64,000 nucleotides of DNA. Source: Bradyrhizobium stylosanthis (lineage in GTDB: Bacteria > Pseudomonadota > Alphaproteobacteria > Rhizobiales > Xanthobacteraceae). The position numbers and the translations under genes are program-made. The notes under the pieces were generated by a model that did no database searches, was not told where the DNA came from, and was given only the letters and a program-made list of their open reading frames with translations. Positions 7,395 through 16,269 of this stretch are shown here, one piece after another; positions within the stretch are counted from its first letter, which is position 1, and each line of letters opens with the position of its first letter. The stretch is from NCBI RefSeq assembly GCF_001641335.1, contig NZ_LVEM01000001.1:296709-360708 (forward strand). The letters are read 5' to 3'.

Positions 7395-8423
7395 TTACTC
7401 CTCCACCTTGGGCGCGTGGCCCGCAGGCGCGGGCGCGAGCACCTCGATCGCCTCCTGGATCGATTCCAGCGCGCGCTCGGCGGCGCGCGTGCCGTGCGCG
7501 ATCAGGTCCTCGGAACGGTGGAAGTCGAACCAGCCGAACTGGCCGACTCGCGGCGTGATCAGCATGTCCGGCGGGTCGCCGGCAAGGCGCGCGCGGGTGA
7601 TGCGGTCCTGCATGATGTTGAAGGCATCGACCATCACCGAGGAGATGCCGGGCCGTCCGCCGCCGCCGAAGAACTCGCGCTTCATGGTCTTCTCGGGTGA
7701 GAACAGGCGCGGGAAGCGCCGCTTGGCGGTGGCTTCCTCCGGCGCGGGCGTGACCGCTTCCGGCGCGGCGCCATGCGAATGGATCGTCGTGGAATGGGTG
7801 AAGATGTCGCTGGAAAGATTTGCGGCGATGACGATTTCGGCGCCGAGCGCGCGGGCCGCCGAGACCGGCACCGGATTGACCAGCGCGCCGTCCACCAGCC
7901 AGCGGTCGCCGATCAGCATCGGCGAGAAGATGCCGGGCAGGGCGTAGGAGGCACGCATCGCGTCGACCAGGCGGCCGCGCGTCAGCCAGATCTCGTGGCC
8001 GGTGCGGACCTCGGTCGCGACGCTCGCGAACTTGATCGGGAGATCCTCGATCTGGATCTGGCCGACCGCCGCCTCGAGCCGGGTTGCCAGCTTCTCGCCG
8101 CCAAGCAGGCCGGAGCCGTTGAGGCGGATGTCGAGATAGCCGAGGATGTTGCGCATCCCCTGCAGGCTGCGCCCCCATTCTTCGAACGTCTCGAGCCGGC
8201 CGGCCGCATGCAGGCCGCCGACCACGGCGCCGATCGACGTGCCGACCACGACGTCGGGTACGATGCCGTTGGCGATCAGCGTTCTCAGAATACCGATATG
8301 GGCGAAGCCGCGCGCCGCGCCGCCACCGAGGGCGAGGCCGATGATCGGCCGGCGGGTCGCGCCGAGGCCAACCTTGTCACCGTTCGAGCCGTTCGCACCG
8401 CGGCCCTTCAAGATCTCGAGCAC
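7395..8423 (-). CDS. Patatin-like phospholipase
   Basis: A 342-residue protein with the full patatin signature: oxyanion loop GGGAARG (residues 33-39), nucleophile elbow GTSIG with Ser63, and the catalytic Asp178 in VDGALVNPVPV. It is expected to be a serine acyl hydrolase acting on phospholipids. There is no signal peptide, in keeping with the RssA/YchK cytoplasmic or membrane-associated branch. The C-terminal third (after about residue 215) is less conserved and contains GGGGRPGISSVM and helical segments. It is convergent with the CBS gene and divergent from the exported protein at 8674. Confidence 0.9.
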   Translation of the reverse strand: MLEILKGRGANGSNGDKVGLGATRRPIIGLALGGGAARGFAHIGILRTLIANGIVPDVVVGTSIGAVVGGLHAAGRLETFEEWGRSLQGMRNILGYLDIRLNGSGLLGGEKLATRLEAAVGQIQIEDLPIKFASVATEVRTGHEIWLTRGRLVDAMRASYALPGIFSPMLIGDRWLVDGALVNPVPVSAARALGAEIVIAANLSSDIFTHSTTIHSHGAAPEAVTPAPEEATAKRRFPRLFSPEKTMKREFFGGGGRPGISSVMVDAFNIMQDRITRARLAGDPPDMLITPRVGQFGWFDFHRSEDLIAHGTRAAERALESIQEAIEVLAPAPAGHAPKVEE

Positions 8424-8673
8424 CAGTACACTCTCCTACGCAGGGGGCCAGCCCACCACCAGACTAGGCACCCCCTTTGCACTCCGCCATCTCTGGGGCG
8501 AAGCATGGTTTATGCCGCTTTGGGGAGGGCGCTGGGCAGGAGTATGGCGAGAGGCGTTTGCCTCATGTCTAATCACGCAGGCGTCAGCCGGGTTCCACAA
8601 GTCCGGCCGGGACCGTATTTCCTGGGGTATCAGAGGCTTGAATTTGCCGCGTTTTCGGTGAAAAGCAGGGAAC

Positions 8674-9747
8674 ATGACACGCGGGGGTGACGGCATCATC
8701 GGATGGCGGCGCAGCGGCAGGCTGCTGCCGGCGCTGGGTCTTGCCATGTGCCTCGTGATATCGGGCCAAAACGCCGCGCAGGCGCAGCTTTTCTCGGATC
8801 GGCCGCCGCCGGTGCCGCCTGCCTCGGTGCCCGATCCCGGCGGGGCGGTCAGCCTGGCGCCGCCCTCCGGCCCGGGTGCCGGACCTCCGAGCCTGCCGCC
8901 GACCCTGACCCAGCCGAATACGCCCAGCATGCCGCCGCCCGCGGTCACGACCGTGCCGTCGGCGGCGCCGCTCAATGCGGCCGTGCCCGGCCAGGGCGTG
9001 CTGTCGCTGACCGCGCGATACGGCAAGGACTCCGCGCCGATCACCAGCGGCCTGGTCTGGCGGGTATTCGCCGACCGTCCCGACGAGAACGGCACCTTCA
9101 AGCTGATCCGCGAGGATCGCAGCGCCACGCCGAACATCGTGCTGCCGCCCGGCAACTACGTCGTCCACGTCGCCTTCGGCCTCGTCAGCGCGGTGCGCAC
9201 CGTCAGCCTGAAGGCCGAGACCGACCGCGAGTCGTTCGTGCTGCCCGCCGGGGGCTTGCGCATCGAGGGCCGCGTCGGCACCAGCCGCATTCCGCAGAAC
9301 CAGATTTCGTTCGCGATCTACAAGGGCAGCCAGTTCGAGTCCGGCGAGCGCGCCTCGCTGGTGCCGAACGTCGCCGCCGGCGACGTCGTGCTGCTGCCCG
9401 AGGGCACCTACTACATCATCTCCAACTACGGCGATGCCAACTCGGTGGTGCGCTCCGACATCCGCGTCCAGGCCGGCAAGCTCACCGACGTCACCATCAC
9501 CCACCGCGCCGCCGTGATCACGCTCAAGCTCGTCAGCGACAGGGGCGGCGAGGCGCTCGCCAACACCGCCTGGTCGGTGCTGACGCCCGGCGGCGACGTC
9601 ATCAAGGAATCGATCGGCGCCTTCCCGCGCGTCGTGCTGTCCGAAGGCGAGTACCGCGCCATCGCCAAGAACGAGGGCAAGGTCTACGAGCGCGGCTTCA
9701 ACGTCGTGAACGGCGTCGACGGCGAGGTCGAAGTCGTCGCGCGCTGA
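8674..9747 (+). CDS. Exported beta-rich protein of unknown function
   Basis: A 357-residue protein. After RRSGRLLPALGLAMCLVISG, a signal peptide with a likely cut at AQA-Q, comes a Pro-rich segment of about 75 residues. The rest (from residue about 110) is made of repeated beta-sandwich-like units, each with a phrase such as LPPGNYVVHVAFG, LLPEGTYYIISNYG or LSEGEYRAIAKNEG, so probably three copies of a carboxypeptidase-regulatory-like or prealbumin-like domain. It is likely periplasmic or cell-surface. I cannot name a function. It is monocistronic and ends before a gene-poor stretch. Confidence 0.75.
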   Translation: MTRGGDGIIGWRRSGRLLPALGLAMCLVISGQNAAQAQLFSDRPPPVPPASVPDPGGAVSLAPPSGPGAGPPSLPPTLTQPNTPSMPPPAVTTVPSAAPLNAAVPGQGVLSLTARYGKDSAPITSGLVWRVFADRPDENGTFKLIREDRSATPNIVLPPGNYVVHVAFGLVSAVRTVSLKAETDRESFVLPAGGLRIEGRVGTSRIPQNQISFAIYKGSQFESGERASLVPNVAAGDVVLLPEGTYYIISNYGDANSVVRSDIRVQAGKLTDVTITHRAAVITLKLVSDRGGEALANTAWSVLTPGGDVIKESIGAFPRVVLSEGEYRAIAKNEGKVYERGFNVVNGVDGEVEVVAR

Positions 9748-10422
9748 TCGCGTGCTCCGGATGCGGTGCAGCACGAAGTGATGCAGCGCTGAGCCGGGAC
9801 CTGGGCGTTCTGTAAGCGCTGCAATATCCTGCCGAACTTCTCATCCAGCGCACGAAAAGCCAATCAGACGCTGGCCCCCCTGCGCGGCAAGATCGCTGCG
9901 GCGAAGAGGGCGTTGCCGCAGATCGCATTTGGCTGGCTGCCGCGCAGAAGCCGTGGATCGCGCCGATTTCCGACAAGCAAGGCTGCACCGGTCCGAGGAA
10001 AATCTCGGCGTGGCAGTGGTAACGTTGTCCGAGCCGATCTTGCCAGCGGTGCTGACCAAGGTGATCGTGCAGGGAGACCGCTATCTGCCTATCTTCAGGC
10101 AAGGGCGCGGCCAACGGCTTAACATATATTGCACGCAAGGCCGGTGAGCGTTTGCTTACCGGGCTTCGTCTCTTGTGTTCGGATTTGCATACGCGTTGTG
10201 AGCGCTACCAAGCTGCATCGGAGCGCCGTTTAACACCGTCAGCGTCGGCTTATTCCGCGATGTCGTGACATCGCATCGCCGGTGGAAGATACGCAATTCC
10301 GATAATCAATTTTATTCTCTTTCCATCCCGCTGCGTTATATGTCGGGCATCCGTCCAATGGGGGACGCCGGAGCAGGCTGGTTGCCTGCGAGACCGGAAG
10401 AGCAGGGACCAAGCCCGTCGGC
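9748..10422. other. Gene-poor stretch with one 18-bp palindrome
   Basis: About 675 bases without a convincing gene on either strand; the open frames have no ribosome site and no family-like sequence. At 10257-10274 there is a perfect palindrome, GCGATGTC-GT-GACATCGC, in an otherwise AT-richer part that could be a regulator site. Part of the segment could be the remains of a decayed gene, but I could not identify one. Confidence 0.45.
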
Positions 10423-10617
10423 ATGTTCGAAGTGATCCTTACCAGGCGCAAACGGTTCGGTTGGCGGTGGCAGGTGTGCGACCAGTCCGGCAAGATATTT
10501 GCCGACGGTTTCGAGCGCACGCGGCCGGCCGCCAAATATCATGGCGAGCGCGCGTTGTTCTTCCTGCTGTCGCAAGCCTACTTGCGCAAGCGCTCCGCTG
10601 CGTCCAGCGAGGACTAG
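10423..10617 (+). CDS. Small conserved-looking hypothetical protein
   Basis: A 64-residue basic protein starting MFEVILTRRKRFGWRWQVCD and ending in a Ser/Glu tail. The pattern of a short beta hairpin (EVILTRRKRFGWRWQV, then GKIFADGFERTR) followed by a helix (AAKYHGERALFFLLSQAYLR) is protein-like and I recall similar unnamed proteins in Bradyrhizobium. No clear ribosome site is visible. It ends 10 bases before the convergent quinone-oxidoreductase gene. No function is proposed. Confidence 0.6.
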   Translation: MFEVILTRRKRFGWRWQVCDQSGKIFADGFERTRPAAKYHGERALFFLLSQAYLRKRSAASSED

Positions 10618-10627
10618 GGCTACCAGC

Positions 10628-11620
10628 TCAGACATCCACGATCAGCTTGCCCTTGGCGGCGCGATCGCGGATCAGCGCATAGGCATCGCCGACAGTCTCG
10701 AGCATGAAGCGCCTTGTATCGACGAGCGGCACGAGCTTGCCGGCTTCGATCAGGCGCGTTGCCTCGCGCATGATCTCTCCGTGATGCGCGCGGCCTTCGC
10801 CTGTCAGCAGCGGCAGCAGCGTGAACACGCCGGAATAGGTGGCGGCACGGAACGACAGCGGCGCCAGCGCATGCGTGCCCCAGCCCAGCGCGCTCACCAC
10901 ATGGCCGAAGCGGCGCACCGCGGCGAAGGACGCATCGAGCACCTTGCCGCCGACGGTGTCGTAGACGATGTCGAAGCCGCGGCCGCCGGTGTGCTCTGCC
11001 ACGTAGGTCTCGACCGCGGTGTCGCGGTCGATGAAGACGGCGCCGAAGCCTTCGATCGTCGCGCGCTGCGACGCCGAGCCCGTCGCGAACACGTCTGCAC
11101 CGAGCGCACGCGCGATCTGGATCGCGACATGGCCGACGCCGCCCGCGCCGCCCTGGATCAGCACCTTCTGTCCGGCCTTCAAGGCCGCGCGGTCGATCAG
11201 GCCTTCCCAGGCCGTGATGAAGATCAGCGGCAGCGCGGCGGCCTCGCGCATGCTGAGATTGGCGGGCTTCAGCGCCAGCAGGTCGGCATCGACGGCCGCG
11301 AACTCCGCGAGCGATCCCTGCACGCCGCCGACGCCGCCGGTCATGCCGTAGACCTCGTCGCCCGGCTTGAACCGCGTGACGCCGCGTCCGGTCTGTTCGA
11401 CCACGCCGGCGAGATCGATCCCGGGAATGGCGGGCAACGGATGGCGCGCATGCGCTGCGGCGCCCGCGTGGATCTTGGTGTCGAGCGGATTGACCCCGCT
11501 CGCGCGCACCCGGACCAGAACCTCGCCGGCGCCAGGCTCCGGCATCGAGATCTGGGAGATGCGCAGCGGCGCATTGTGGGCCTCCAGCACGCCTGCGCGC
11601 ATCGTCGATGGTCTGGTCAT
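10628..11620 (-). CDS. Zinc-free quinone oxidoreductase (MDR family)
   Basis: A 330-residue medium-chain dehydrogenase/reductase. The N-terminal catalytic domain starts MRAGVLEAHNAPLRISQI and has VLVRVRASGVNPLDTKIHAG; the Rossmann NADPH site is VLIQGGAGGVGHVAIQIARA. The structural-zinc Cys cluster is absent, which places it with quinone oxidoreductases rather than alcohol dehydrogenases. It probably reduces quinones or alpha,beta-unsaturated carbonyls with NADPH. GCAAGGA lies before the ATG at 11620, chosen over an upstream ATG at 11707 that would run into the LysR promoter. It is divergent from the LysR gene, its likely regulator. Confidence 0.88.
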   Translation of the reverse strand: MTRPSTMRAGVLEAHNAPLRISQISMPEPGAGEVLVRVRASGVNPLDTKIHAGAAAHARHPLPAIPGIDLAGVVEQTGRGVTRFKPGDEVYGMTGGVGGVQGSLAEFAAVDADLLALKPANLSMREAAALPLIFITAWEGLIDRAALKAGQKVLIQGGAGGVGHVAIQIARALGADVFATGSASQRATIEGFGAVFIDRDTAVETYVAEHTGGRGFDIVYDTVGGKVLDASFAAVRRFGHVVSALGWGTHALAPLSFRAATYSGVFTLLPLLTGEGRAHHGEIMREATRLIEAGKLVPLVDTRRFMLETVGDAYALIRDRAAKGKLIVDV

Positions 11621-11660
11621 GATGATCGTCCTTGCTCCGTTGTCGGCCTCCAATATGCCC

Positions 11661-11717
11661 ATGAATTTTTGCATGGGAAGAAACAAGGATGTACAATCAT
11701 CGTGCATTTTTGTATGG
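11661..11717. promoter_or_regulatory. Pair of 16-bp direct repeats, likely LysR sites
   Basis: ATGAATTTTTGCATGG (11661-11676) and GTGCATTTTTGTATGG (11702-11717) match at 13 of 16 positions and start 41 bases apart, about four helical turns. They fill the gap between the oxidoreductase start at 11620 and the LysR start at 11728, where an autoregulating LysR protein would bind. The second copy overlaps the LysR ribosome site, which suits repression. Confidence 0.55.
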
Positions 11718-11727
11718 AGCTATCGCG

Positions 11728-12579
11728 ATGGACTGGAGCGACCTGCGCATCTTCCTGGCGATCGCGCGCGAGGGCACCCTCGGCGCGGCCGCGCGAAAGA
11801 TCGGACAGACCCAGCCGACCATGGGACGGCGGCTTCGTGCGCTCGAGGCGGCGCTGGGGCAGACCCTGTTCCAGCGCACCGCCGACGGCTTCGTCCTCAC
11901 CGACGAGGGCACGGCCGTGCTGCGGCATGCCGAGCGGATCGAGGAGGAGGCGCTCGCACTGGAGCGGCGCGTGAGCGGCGTGGAGACCGAGCTCGACGGC
12001 TTGTTGCGCCTGTCGTCGTCGGACTGGTTCGGAACGGTGATGCTGTCGCCGGTGATCGCCGCTTTCGGAAAGCGCTACCCGAAGGTGACTGTCGAGCTCC
12101 TGACCGACGCGCGTCTCTACAGCCTGCCGCGCCGCGAGGCCGATCTCGTCTTCCGCATCAAGCCGTTCAGCGAGCCCGAGGTGATCTCGCGCAAGCTGCT
12201 CCACATTCCCTACGCGCTCTATGGCCGGAAGGGCAGCAGGGCGCCGCGTGCCGGCGACGGAAGCGGCGTCCGCGTCGTGACCATGAACGCCGAATTCGCC
12301 GACATGCCCGACGCGGTCTGGCTGAAGCGCACGCTGCCGAACGCGGAGGTCGCCTCGCGCAGCAACAACAGGCAGGCGCAGGCCGAGCTGTGCGCCGGGG
12401 GCGGCGGATTGGCCGTGCTGCCGCGTCCGATCGGCGATCGCGATCGGCGCCTCGTCGCGCTCGACATCGGCGCGCCGCCGCCCGGCCGCGACACCTATGT
12501 CGGCTATCACCGCGACCTCAAGCGCCTGGCCCGTCTGCGTGCGCTGCTGGACGTGGTGATCGAGAAGCTGGCGGGGTAA
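11728..12579 (+). CDS. LysR-family transcriptional regulator
   Basis: A 283-residue protein starting MDWSDLRIFLAIAREGTLGA. The winged helix-turn-helix covers residues 1-60 (AAARKIGQTQPTMGRRLRAL), followed by the linker helix and an effector-binding domain (LLRLSSSDWFGTVMLSPVIA). It would bind DNA as a tetramer and respond to a small molecule. GGAG lies 8 bases upstream of this ATG, so the earlier ATG at 11689 is not used. It is divergent from the quinone oxidoreductase, the usual arrangement of a LysR gene and its target. The inducer is unknown. Confidence 0.9.
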   Translation: MDWSDLRIFLAIAREGTLGAAARKIGQTQPTMGRRLRALEAALGQTLFQRTADGFVLTDEGTAVLRHAERIEEEALALERRVSGVETELDGLLRLSSSDWFGTVMLSPVIAAFGKRYPKVTVELLTDARLYSLPRREADLVFRIKPFSEPEVISRKLLHIPYALYGRKGSRAPRAGDGSGVRVVTMNAEFADMPDAVWLKRTLPNAEVASRSNNRQAQAELCAGGGGLAVLPRPIGDRDRRLVALDIGAPPPGRDTYVGYHRDLKRLARLRALLDVVIEKLAG

Positions 12580-12582
12580 AGC

Positions 12583-12669
12583 CGTAGCCCGGATGGAGCG
12601 AAGCGCAATCCGGGGGCGCTTCATCCGCGGATGCGATCCCGGATTACGCTGCGCTCCATCCGGGCTACG
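12583..12669. repeat. Palindromic repeat, GTAGCCCGGATGG family
   Basis: Two arms of about 31 bases, CGTAGCCCGGATGGAGCGAA and its near-complement ending CTCCATCCGGGCTACG, flank a short centre; only two arm positions differ. It begins right after the LysR stop. I recall this sequence as a frequent intergenic element in Bradyrhizobium. Confidence 0.85.
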
Positions 12670-13260
12670 AGACCTTGTGCTGCCCGACGGGCAAAACATC
12701 CCATCTCTCGGTCAACGCACGCGGCTGAAAATATTCCACTTTACCGAAATTCGGAAACGGCGTATCCATCGCCGCAACCCGGCCCATGGAAGAGGGGCGT
12801 ATCGCGATCGTCACGAACGCGGGCCGGAAGGCGGTGGACGCGGATGGCGTTGGCGCGAACGGCCTTGCAGGGCGGGAGACCGTGAGCAAGGACCCCGCGC
12901 ATACGACCGGTGCCATCAGCGTACGGCAAAATCGTGTGGTCCTGACGCCCGGGGTCTGTGCGTCAAGTCCCAGCGGTGGTGTGGCGGCCCGACCGGGCAC
13001 GTGCATCAGCCATCTCGCGGGACGACGGGGGCAATAGTGCATCGCTCCCCGGGGAGAGCACGACATAAGCCGTAAAGCCACTGCGCAGGGAAGGCCGGAT
13101 GTTTGGCTTCACCTGTATGCCGCTGTGCAAATTCTTGTTGCCACCTTCCGCACAGTGGACCGTGGGTGCCCGGCCGGCACCCGGTCTTCCCTGCGCCCTC
13201 TTTCATCGGGGGTGACACAAGCAAAGCTCGGGCGAAACCAGCCGCGAGGACGCGAAGGCG
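12670..13260. repeat. Long dispersed non-coding repeat, about 590 bases
   Basis: No plausible protein gene lies here. Hallmark segments are AGGGGCGTATCGCGATCGTC, ACGGCAAAATCGTGTGGTCC and GCAATAGTGCATCGCTCCCC, which I remember as recurring in many copies in Bradyrhizobium, Rhodopseudomonas and relatives and producing spurious hypothetical proteins. It contains strong pairing potential: TGCCCG-A-CGGGCA at 12681-12693, the 12-bp palindrome CTCCCCGGGGAG at 13045-13056, GGGTGCC with GGCACCC near 13164-13182, and a long-range pair of 16 bases (13083-13098 with 13181-13196, one mismatch). Ends are approximate. It may be transcribed as a structured RNA. Confidence 0.65.
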
Positions 13261-13271
13261 TGCCCGGGAGA

Positions 13272-13357
13272 CGTAGGATGGGTAGAGCGAAGCGAAACCC
13301 ATCATCTCTCCAAGCAGGAAGTGTTGATGGGTTTCGCTTCGCTCTACCCATCCTACG
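13272..13357. repeat. Palindromic repeat, CGTAGGATGGGTAGAG family
   Basis: A perfect inverted repeat of 33 bases per arm (opening CGTAGGATGGGTAGAGCGAA) around a 20-base centre. Perfect arms suggest recent spread or selection on the hairpin. It lies 12 bases after the long dispersed repeat. Confidence 0.9.
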
Positions 13358-13373
13358 AGCTGCCACCCACGCG

Positions 13374-13461
13374 CCGTCATTGCGAGGAGCGAAGCGACGA
13401 AGCAATGCAGATTGTTCACCGCAGAGAGACTCTGATTGCTTCGCTGCGCTCGCAATGACGG
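13374..13461. repeat. Palindromic repeat, CCGTCATTGCGAG family, copy 1
   Basis: Arms CCGTCATTGCGAG...GAAGCAAT and ATTGCTTCG...CTCGCAATGACGG pair with small asymmetries. A second copy with perfect arms lies at 37933-38013. This family is common between genes in rhizobia. Confidence 0.88.
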
Positions 13462-13493
13462 TGTGGATGGGACTGCGGCACCATCTCCCCGAT

Positions 13494-13620
13494 GTCGTCC
13501 CGGCGAAGGCCGGGACCCATACCGCGGAATCTGTCGATTGCATTCGATCGAAGTACCGAACCGCAAGCCCGCACCAAACTCACTGCTGTGGTTATGGGTC
13601 CCGGCCTTCGCCGGGACGAC
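13494..13620. repeat. Palindromic repeat, GTCGTCCCGGCGAAGG family
   Basis: A perfect inverted repeat of 28 bases per arm (opening GTCGTCCCGGCGAAGGCCGG) flanks a 71-base centre. The element is the last of the island before the GGDEF-EAL gene. I recall it as very frequent in alphaproteobacterial genomes. Confidence 0.9.
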
Positions 13621-13806
13621 GTGGAGAGATCTGATCGCCGCTTCACCGCACGCGCAAATCAAACCGTCATAGTCTCTAACGCCCACTAACCAACACCGGA
13701 CTTAAAACTGTCACAATCGAGAAATGGAACCCGCGTTCGCGCGCTCTTTACACGCCATTAAGTGCACCTGAATTGGATGCGCGGGGAAAGTGCGTTGGGG
13801 ACTGCG

Positions 13807-16269
13807 ATGACTGCCGCGAAGAAGATGCCGGGAAAACCGGCCGCCGAAATGTTCGATGACATCCCGGTGCTTCAGCGCAAATGGCGTGCGGCGTTGAAGC
13901 CGGGTGAGCGGCTGCCGCGCTACGAGGACGTGATGCTCGGCAGCCTCGGCCGGCTGGCCGATCACATCGCGCTCCTGAAGAACGACGGCGCGCTCGAATT
14001 GTCGCGCAGCGGCCGCTACGTGCAGAAATGGCTCGGCGAGGAGCGCTGGGACATCCCGGTCGCCGAGCTCTCGCCGGACTGCGCCACGGCGTTGTCGGAA
14101 GCTGCTGCCAGCGCGCTTGCGAACGGGCGTCCGCATCAGGCGAGCGCGCATTGCGTGCGCGACGGCATGGTCAGGACCTATGATGTGCTGGCGCTGCCGA
14201 CCGCCTCGCGCTGGGGTGCCACGCTGGTGGGCGCCTATGTCAACGAGCGCGGTGCGCAATATAATCTGCTGGATGCGATCTTCTCGGCGACCGACGATGC
14301 GGTGATCTCGCTGGCGACGCTGCGCGATGCCGCGGGCAGGCCGTTCGATCTCCAGATCGTGCATCACAACAAGAGCGCCGCCGCGCTGCTGCAAGCCGCG
14401 GGCGCGGCCCTGCTGTGGCGCCGGATCGGCGAGAGCGGCACGCTGCTCGCAGCGCCGGAGATCATCAAATTCCTGGTCAAGACCGTCTCCGGCGGCCGCG
14501 GCGAGCAGCTCGAGATCGAGCACGGCGGCCGTCACCTCCGCCTGAGCGCCACCGCCTTTGCCGATGTGGTCTCGCTGACGATCTCCGATGTCACCGCCCT
14601 GAAACGGCGCGACGCCTCCTTCCGGCTGCTGTTCGACAACAACCCGATGCCGATGTGGGTGTTCGACGCACAGACCAAGGAATTCCTCAGCGTCAACGAC
14701 GCTGCCGTCCAGCATTACGGCTACAGCCGCACCACGTTCCTGCGCATGAAGCTGCACGAGATCTGGCCGGAGGACGAATGGGACAGCCACGCCGAGGCGC
14801 TCGAGCGCGTCGGCGACACCTATCACTCCTCGCGCAACTGGCGCCATTTGCGCGCCGACGGCAGCGAGATCGAGGTGCTCACCTTCGGCCGCCGCGTCGC
14901 CTTCGACGATCGCGACGGCTACCTCGTTGCGGTGGTCGACATCACCGAGCGGCGCAAGGCCGAGGCGCGCATCGCCCACATGGCGCATCATGACGGGCTC
15001 ACCGACCTGCCGAACCGCGAATATTTCCAGGAGCGGCTGAAGCAGGCGCTCGACCAGGCCGGGGGCAAGCGGGTCGGCGTGCTCTACATCGATCTCGACC
15101 TGTTCAAGAACATCAACGATTCCTTCGGGCATCCCTCGGGCGACCGCCTGTTGAAGGAGGTCGCCGAACGCCTGACCACCGTGGTTCGCGGCGCCAATCT
15201 CGCGGCGCGGCTCGGCGGCGACGAGTTCGCCGTGATCCTCGCCGCCGACGTCTCCCCGAACGAGGCGAGCGCCTGCGCGACCTTGCTGATCGACATGCTG
15301 AAGACGCCCTATGAGATCGACGGGCAGGAGATGGTGATCGGCGCCAGCATCGGCATTGCGCTGTCGCCGGGCGACGGCACGACGTCGGAGGAGCTGATGC
15401 GCAACGCCGACATGGCGCTGTACCGGGCGAAGTCGGACGGTGGCGGCGTGCATCATTTCTTCGAGCGAGAGATGGACCTGCAGGCGCAGAAGCGCCGCGA
15501 CATGGAGCTCGATTTGCGCCGTGCCTTTGCCAACGGCGAGTTCGAGCTGCACTATCAGCCGCTGGTCTCGATCGCCTCCGACCGCATCTCCGGCTTCGAG
15601 TCGCTGCTGCGCTGGCGTCACCCCGACAAGGGCATGATCTCGCCGGCGGAATTCATTCCGGTCGCCGAAGACATCGGCCTGATCACGCAGCTCGGCGAAT
15701 GGGTGCTGCGCGAGGCCTGCGCCGAAGCGGTGAAATGGCCTGCCGACGTCAAGGTCGCGGTCAACCTGTCGCCGGCGCAGTTCCGCAGCCGCAATCTGGT
15801 TCAAGTGGTGATCTCGGCGCTGGCGCAGTCTGGCCTGTCGCCGAAGCGGCTCGAGCTGGAGATCACCGAGTCGATCTTCCTGGCCGAGACCGATGCCAAT
15901 CTGGCGACGCTGCATCAGCTGCGCGAGCTTGGCGTCAGCATCTCCATGGATGATTTCGGCACCGGCTATTCCAGCCTCAGCTATCTCCGCAGCTTCCCGT
16001 TCGACAAGATCAAGATCGACCGTTCCTTCGTCAAGGACCTGGCGCGGCGCCCCGATTGCGGTGCGATCGTGCGCGCGATCTCGGGGCTCGGCCGCAGCCT
16101 CAACATCACCACGACCGCGGAAGGCGTCGAGACCGAGGACCAGCTCGACTGGTTGCGCGCCGAAGGCTGTAACGAGGTGCAGGGATTTCTGTTCAGCGCG
16201 GCACGGCCCGCCGCCGAGATCGCAAAGCTGCTGGCCGATTTCGGCCAGCGCGCCTCACGGGCGGCGTAG
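13807..16269 (+). CDS. PAS-GGDEF-EAL cyclic-di-GMP protein
   Basis: An 820-residue cytoplasmic protein: an N-terminal region with a PAS-like part (residues about 20-270), a second PAS (about 275-385, FRLLFDNNPMPMWVFD), GGDEF (about 395-555) and EAL (about 565-815). The GGDEF motif is intact (RLGGDEFAVI, residues 470-474), so diguanylate cyclase activity is likely. The EAL signature reads ESLLRW (Glu598), and DDFGTGYSS (Asp715) and TAEGVET are kept, so phosphodiesterase activity is also possible. GTG at 13762 and ATG at 13777 are alternative starts; MTAAKKMPGKP at 13807 is chosen. It overlaps the next, convergent gene by 15 bases. It should control motility or biofilm through c-di-GMP. Confidence 0.92.
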   Translation: MTAAKKMPGKPAAEMFDDIPVLQRKWRAALKPGERLPRYEDVMLGSLGRLADHIALLKNDGALELSRSGRYVQKWLGEERWDIPVAELSPDCATALSEAAASALANGRPHQASAHCVRDGMVRTYDVLALPTASRWGATLVGAYVNERGAQYNLLDAIFSATDDAVISLATLRDAAGRPFDLQIVHHNKSAAALLQAAGAALLWRRIGESGTLLAAPEIIKFLVKTVSGGRGEQLEIEHGGRHLRLSATAFADVVSLTISDVTALKRRDASFRLLFDNNPMPMWVFDAQTKEFLSVNDAAVQHYGYSRTTFLRMKLHEIWPEDEWDSHAEALERVGDTYHSSRNWRHLRADGSEIEVLTFGRRVAFDDRDGYLVAVVDITERRKAEARIAHMAHHDGLTDLPNREYFQERLKQALDQAGGKRVGVLYIDLDLFKNINDSFGHPSGDRLLKEVAERLTTVVRGANLAARLGGDEFAVILAADVSPNEASACATLLIDMLKTPYEIDGQEMVIGASIGIALSPGDGTTSEELMRNADMALYRAKSDGGGVHHFFEREMDLQAQKRRDMELDLRRAFANGEFELHYQPLVSIASDRISGFESLLRWRHPDKGMISPAEFIPVAEDIGLITQLGEWVLREACAEAVKWPADVKVAVNLSPAQFRSRNLVQVVISALAQSGLSPKRLELEITESIFLAETDANLATLHQLRELGVSISMDDFGTGYSSLSYLRSFPFDKIKIDRSFVKDLARRPDCGAIVRAISGLGRSLNITTTAEGVETEDQLDWLRAEGCNEVQGFLFSAARPAAEIAKLLADFGQRASRAA

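Noticed and set aside
13006..13686. Several overlapping frames in the repeat island
   Set aside because: They are translations of palindromic and dispersed repeats, the type that gives spurious hypothetical proteins.
13711..15915. Long open frame of over 700 codons antisense to the GGDEF-EAL gene
   Set aside because: It mirrors a gene with complete domain motifs; the antisense product is Arg/Gln/His-rich and resembles nothing. High GC opens such frames by chance.
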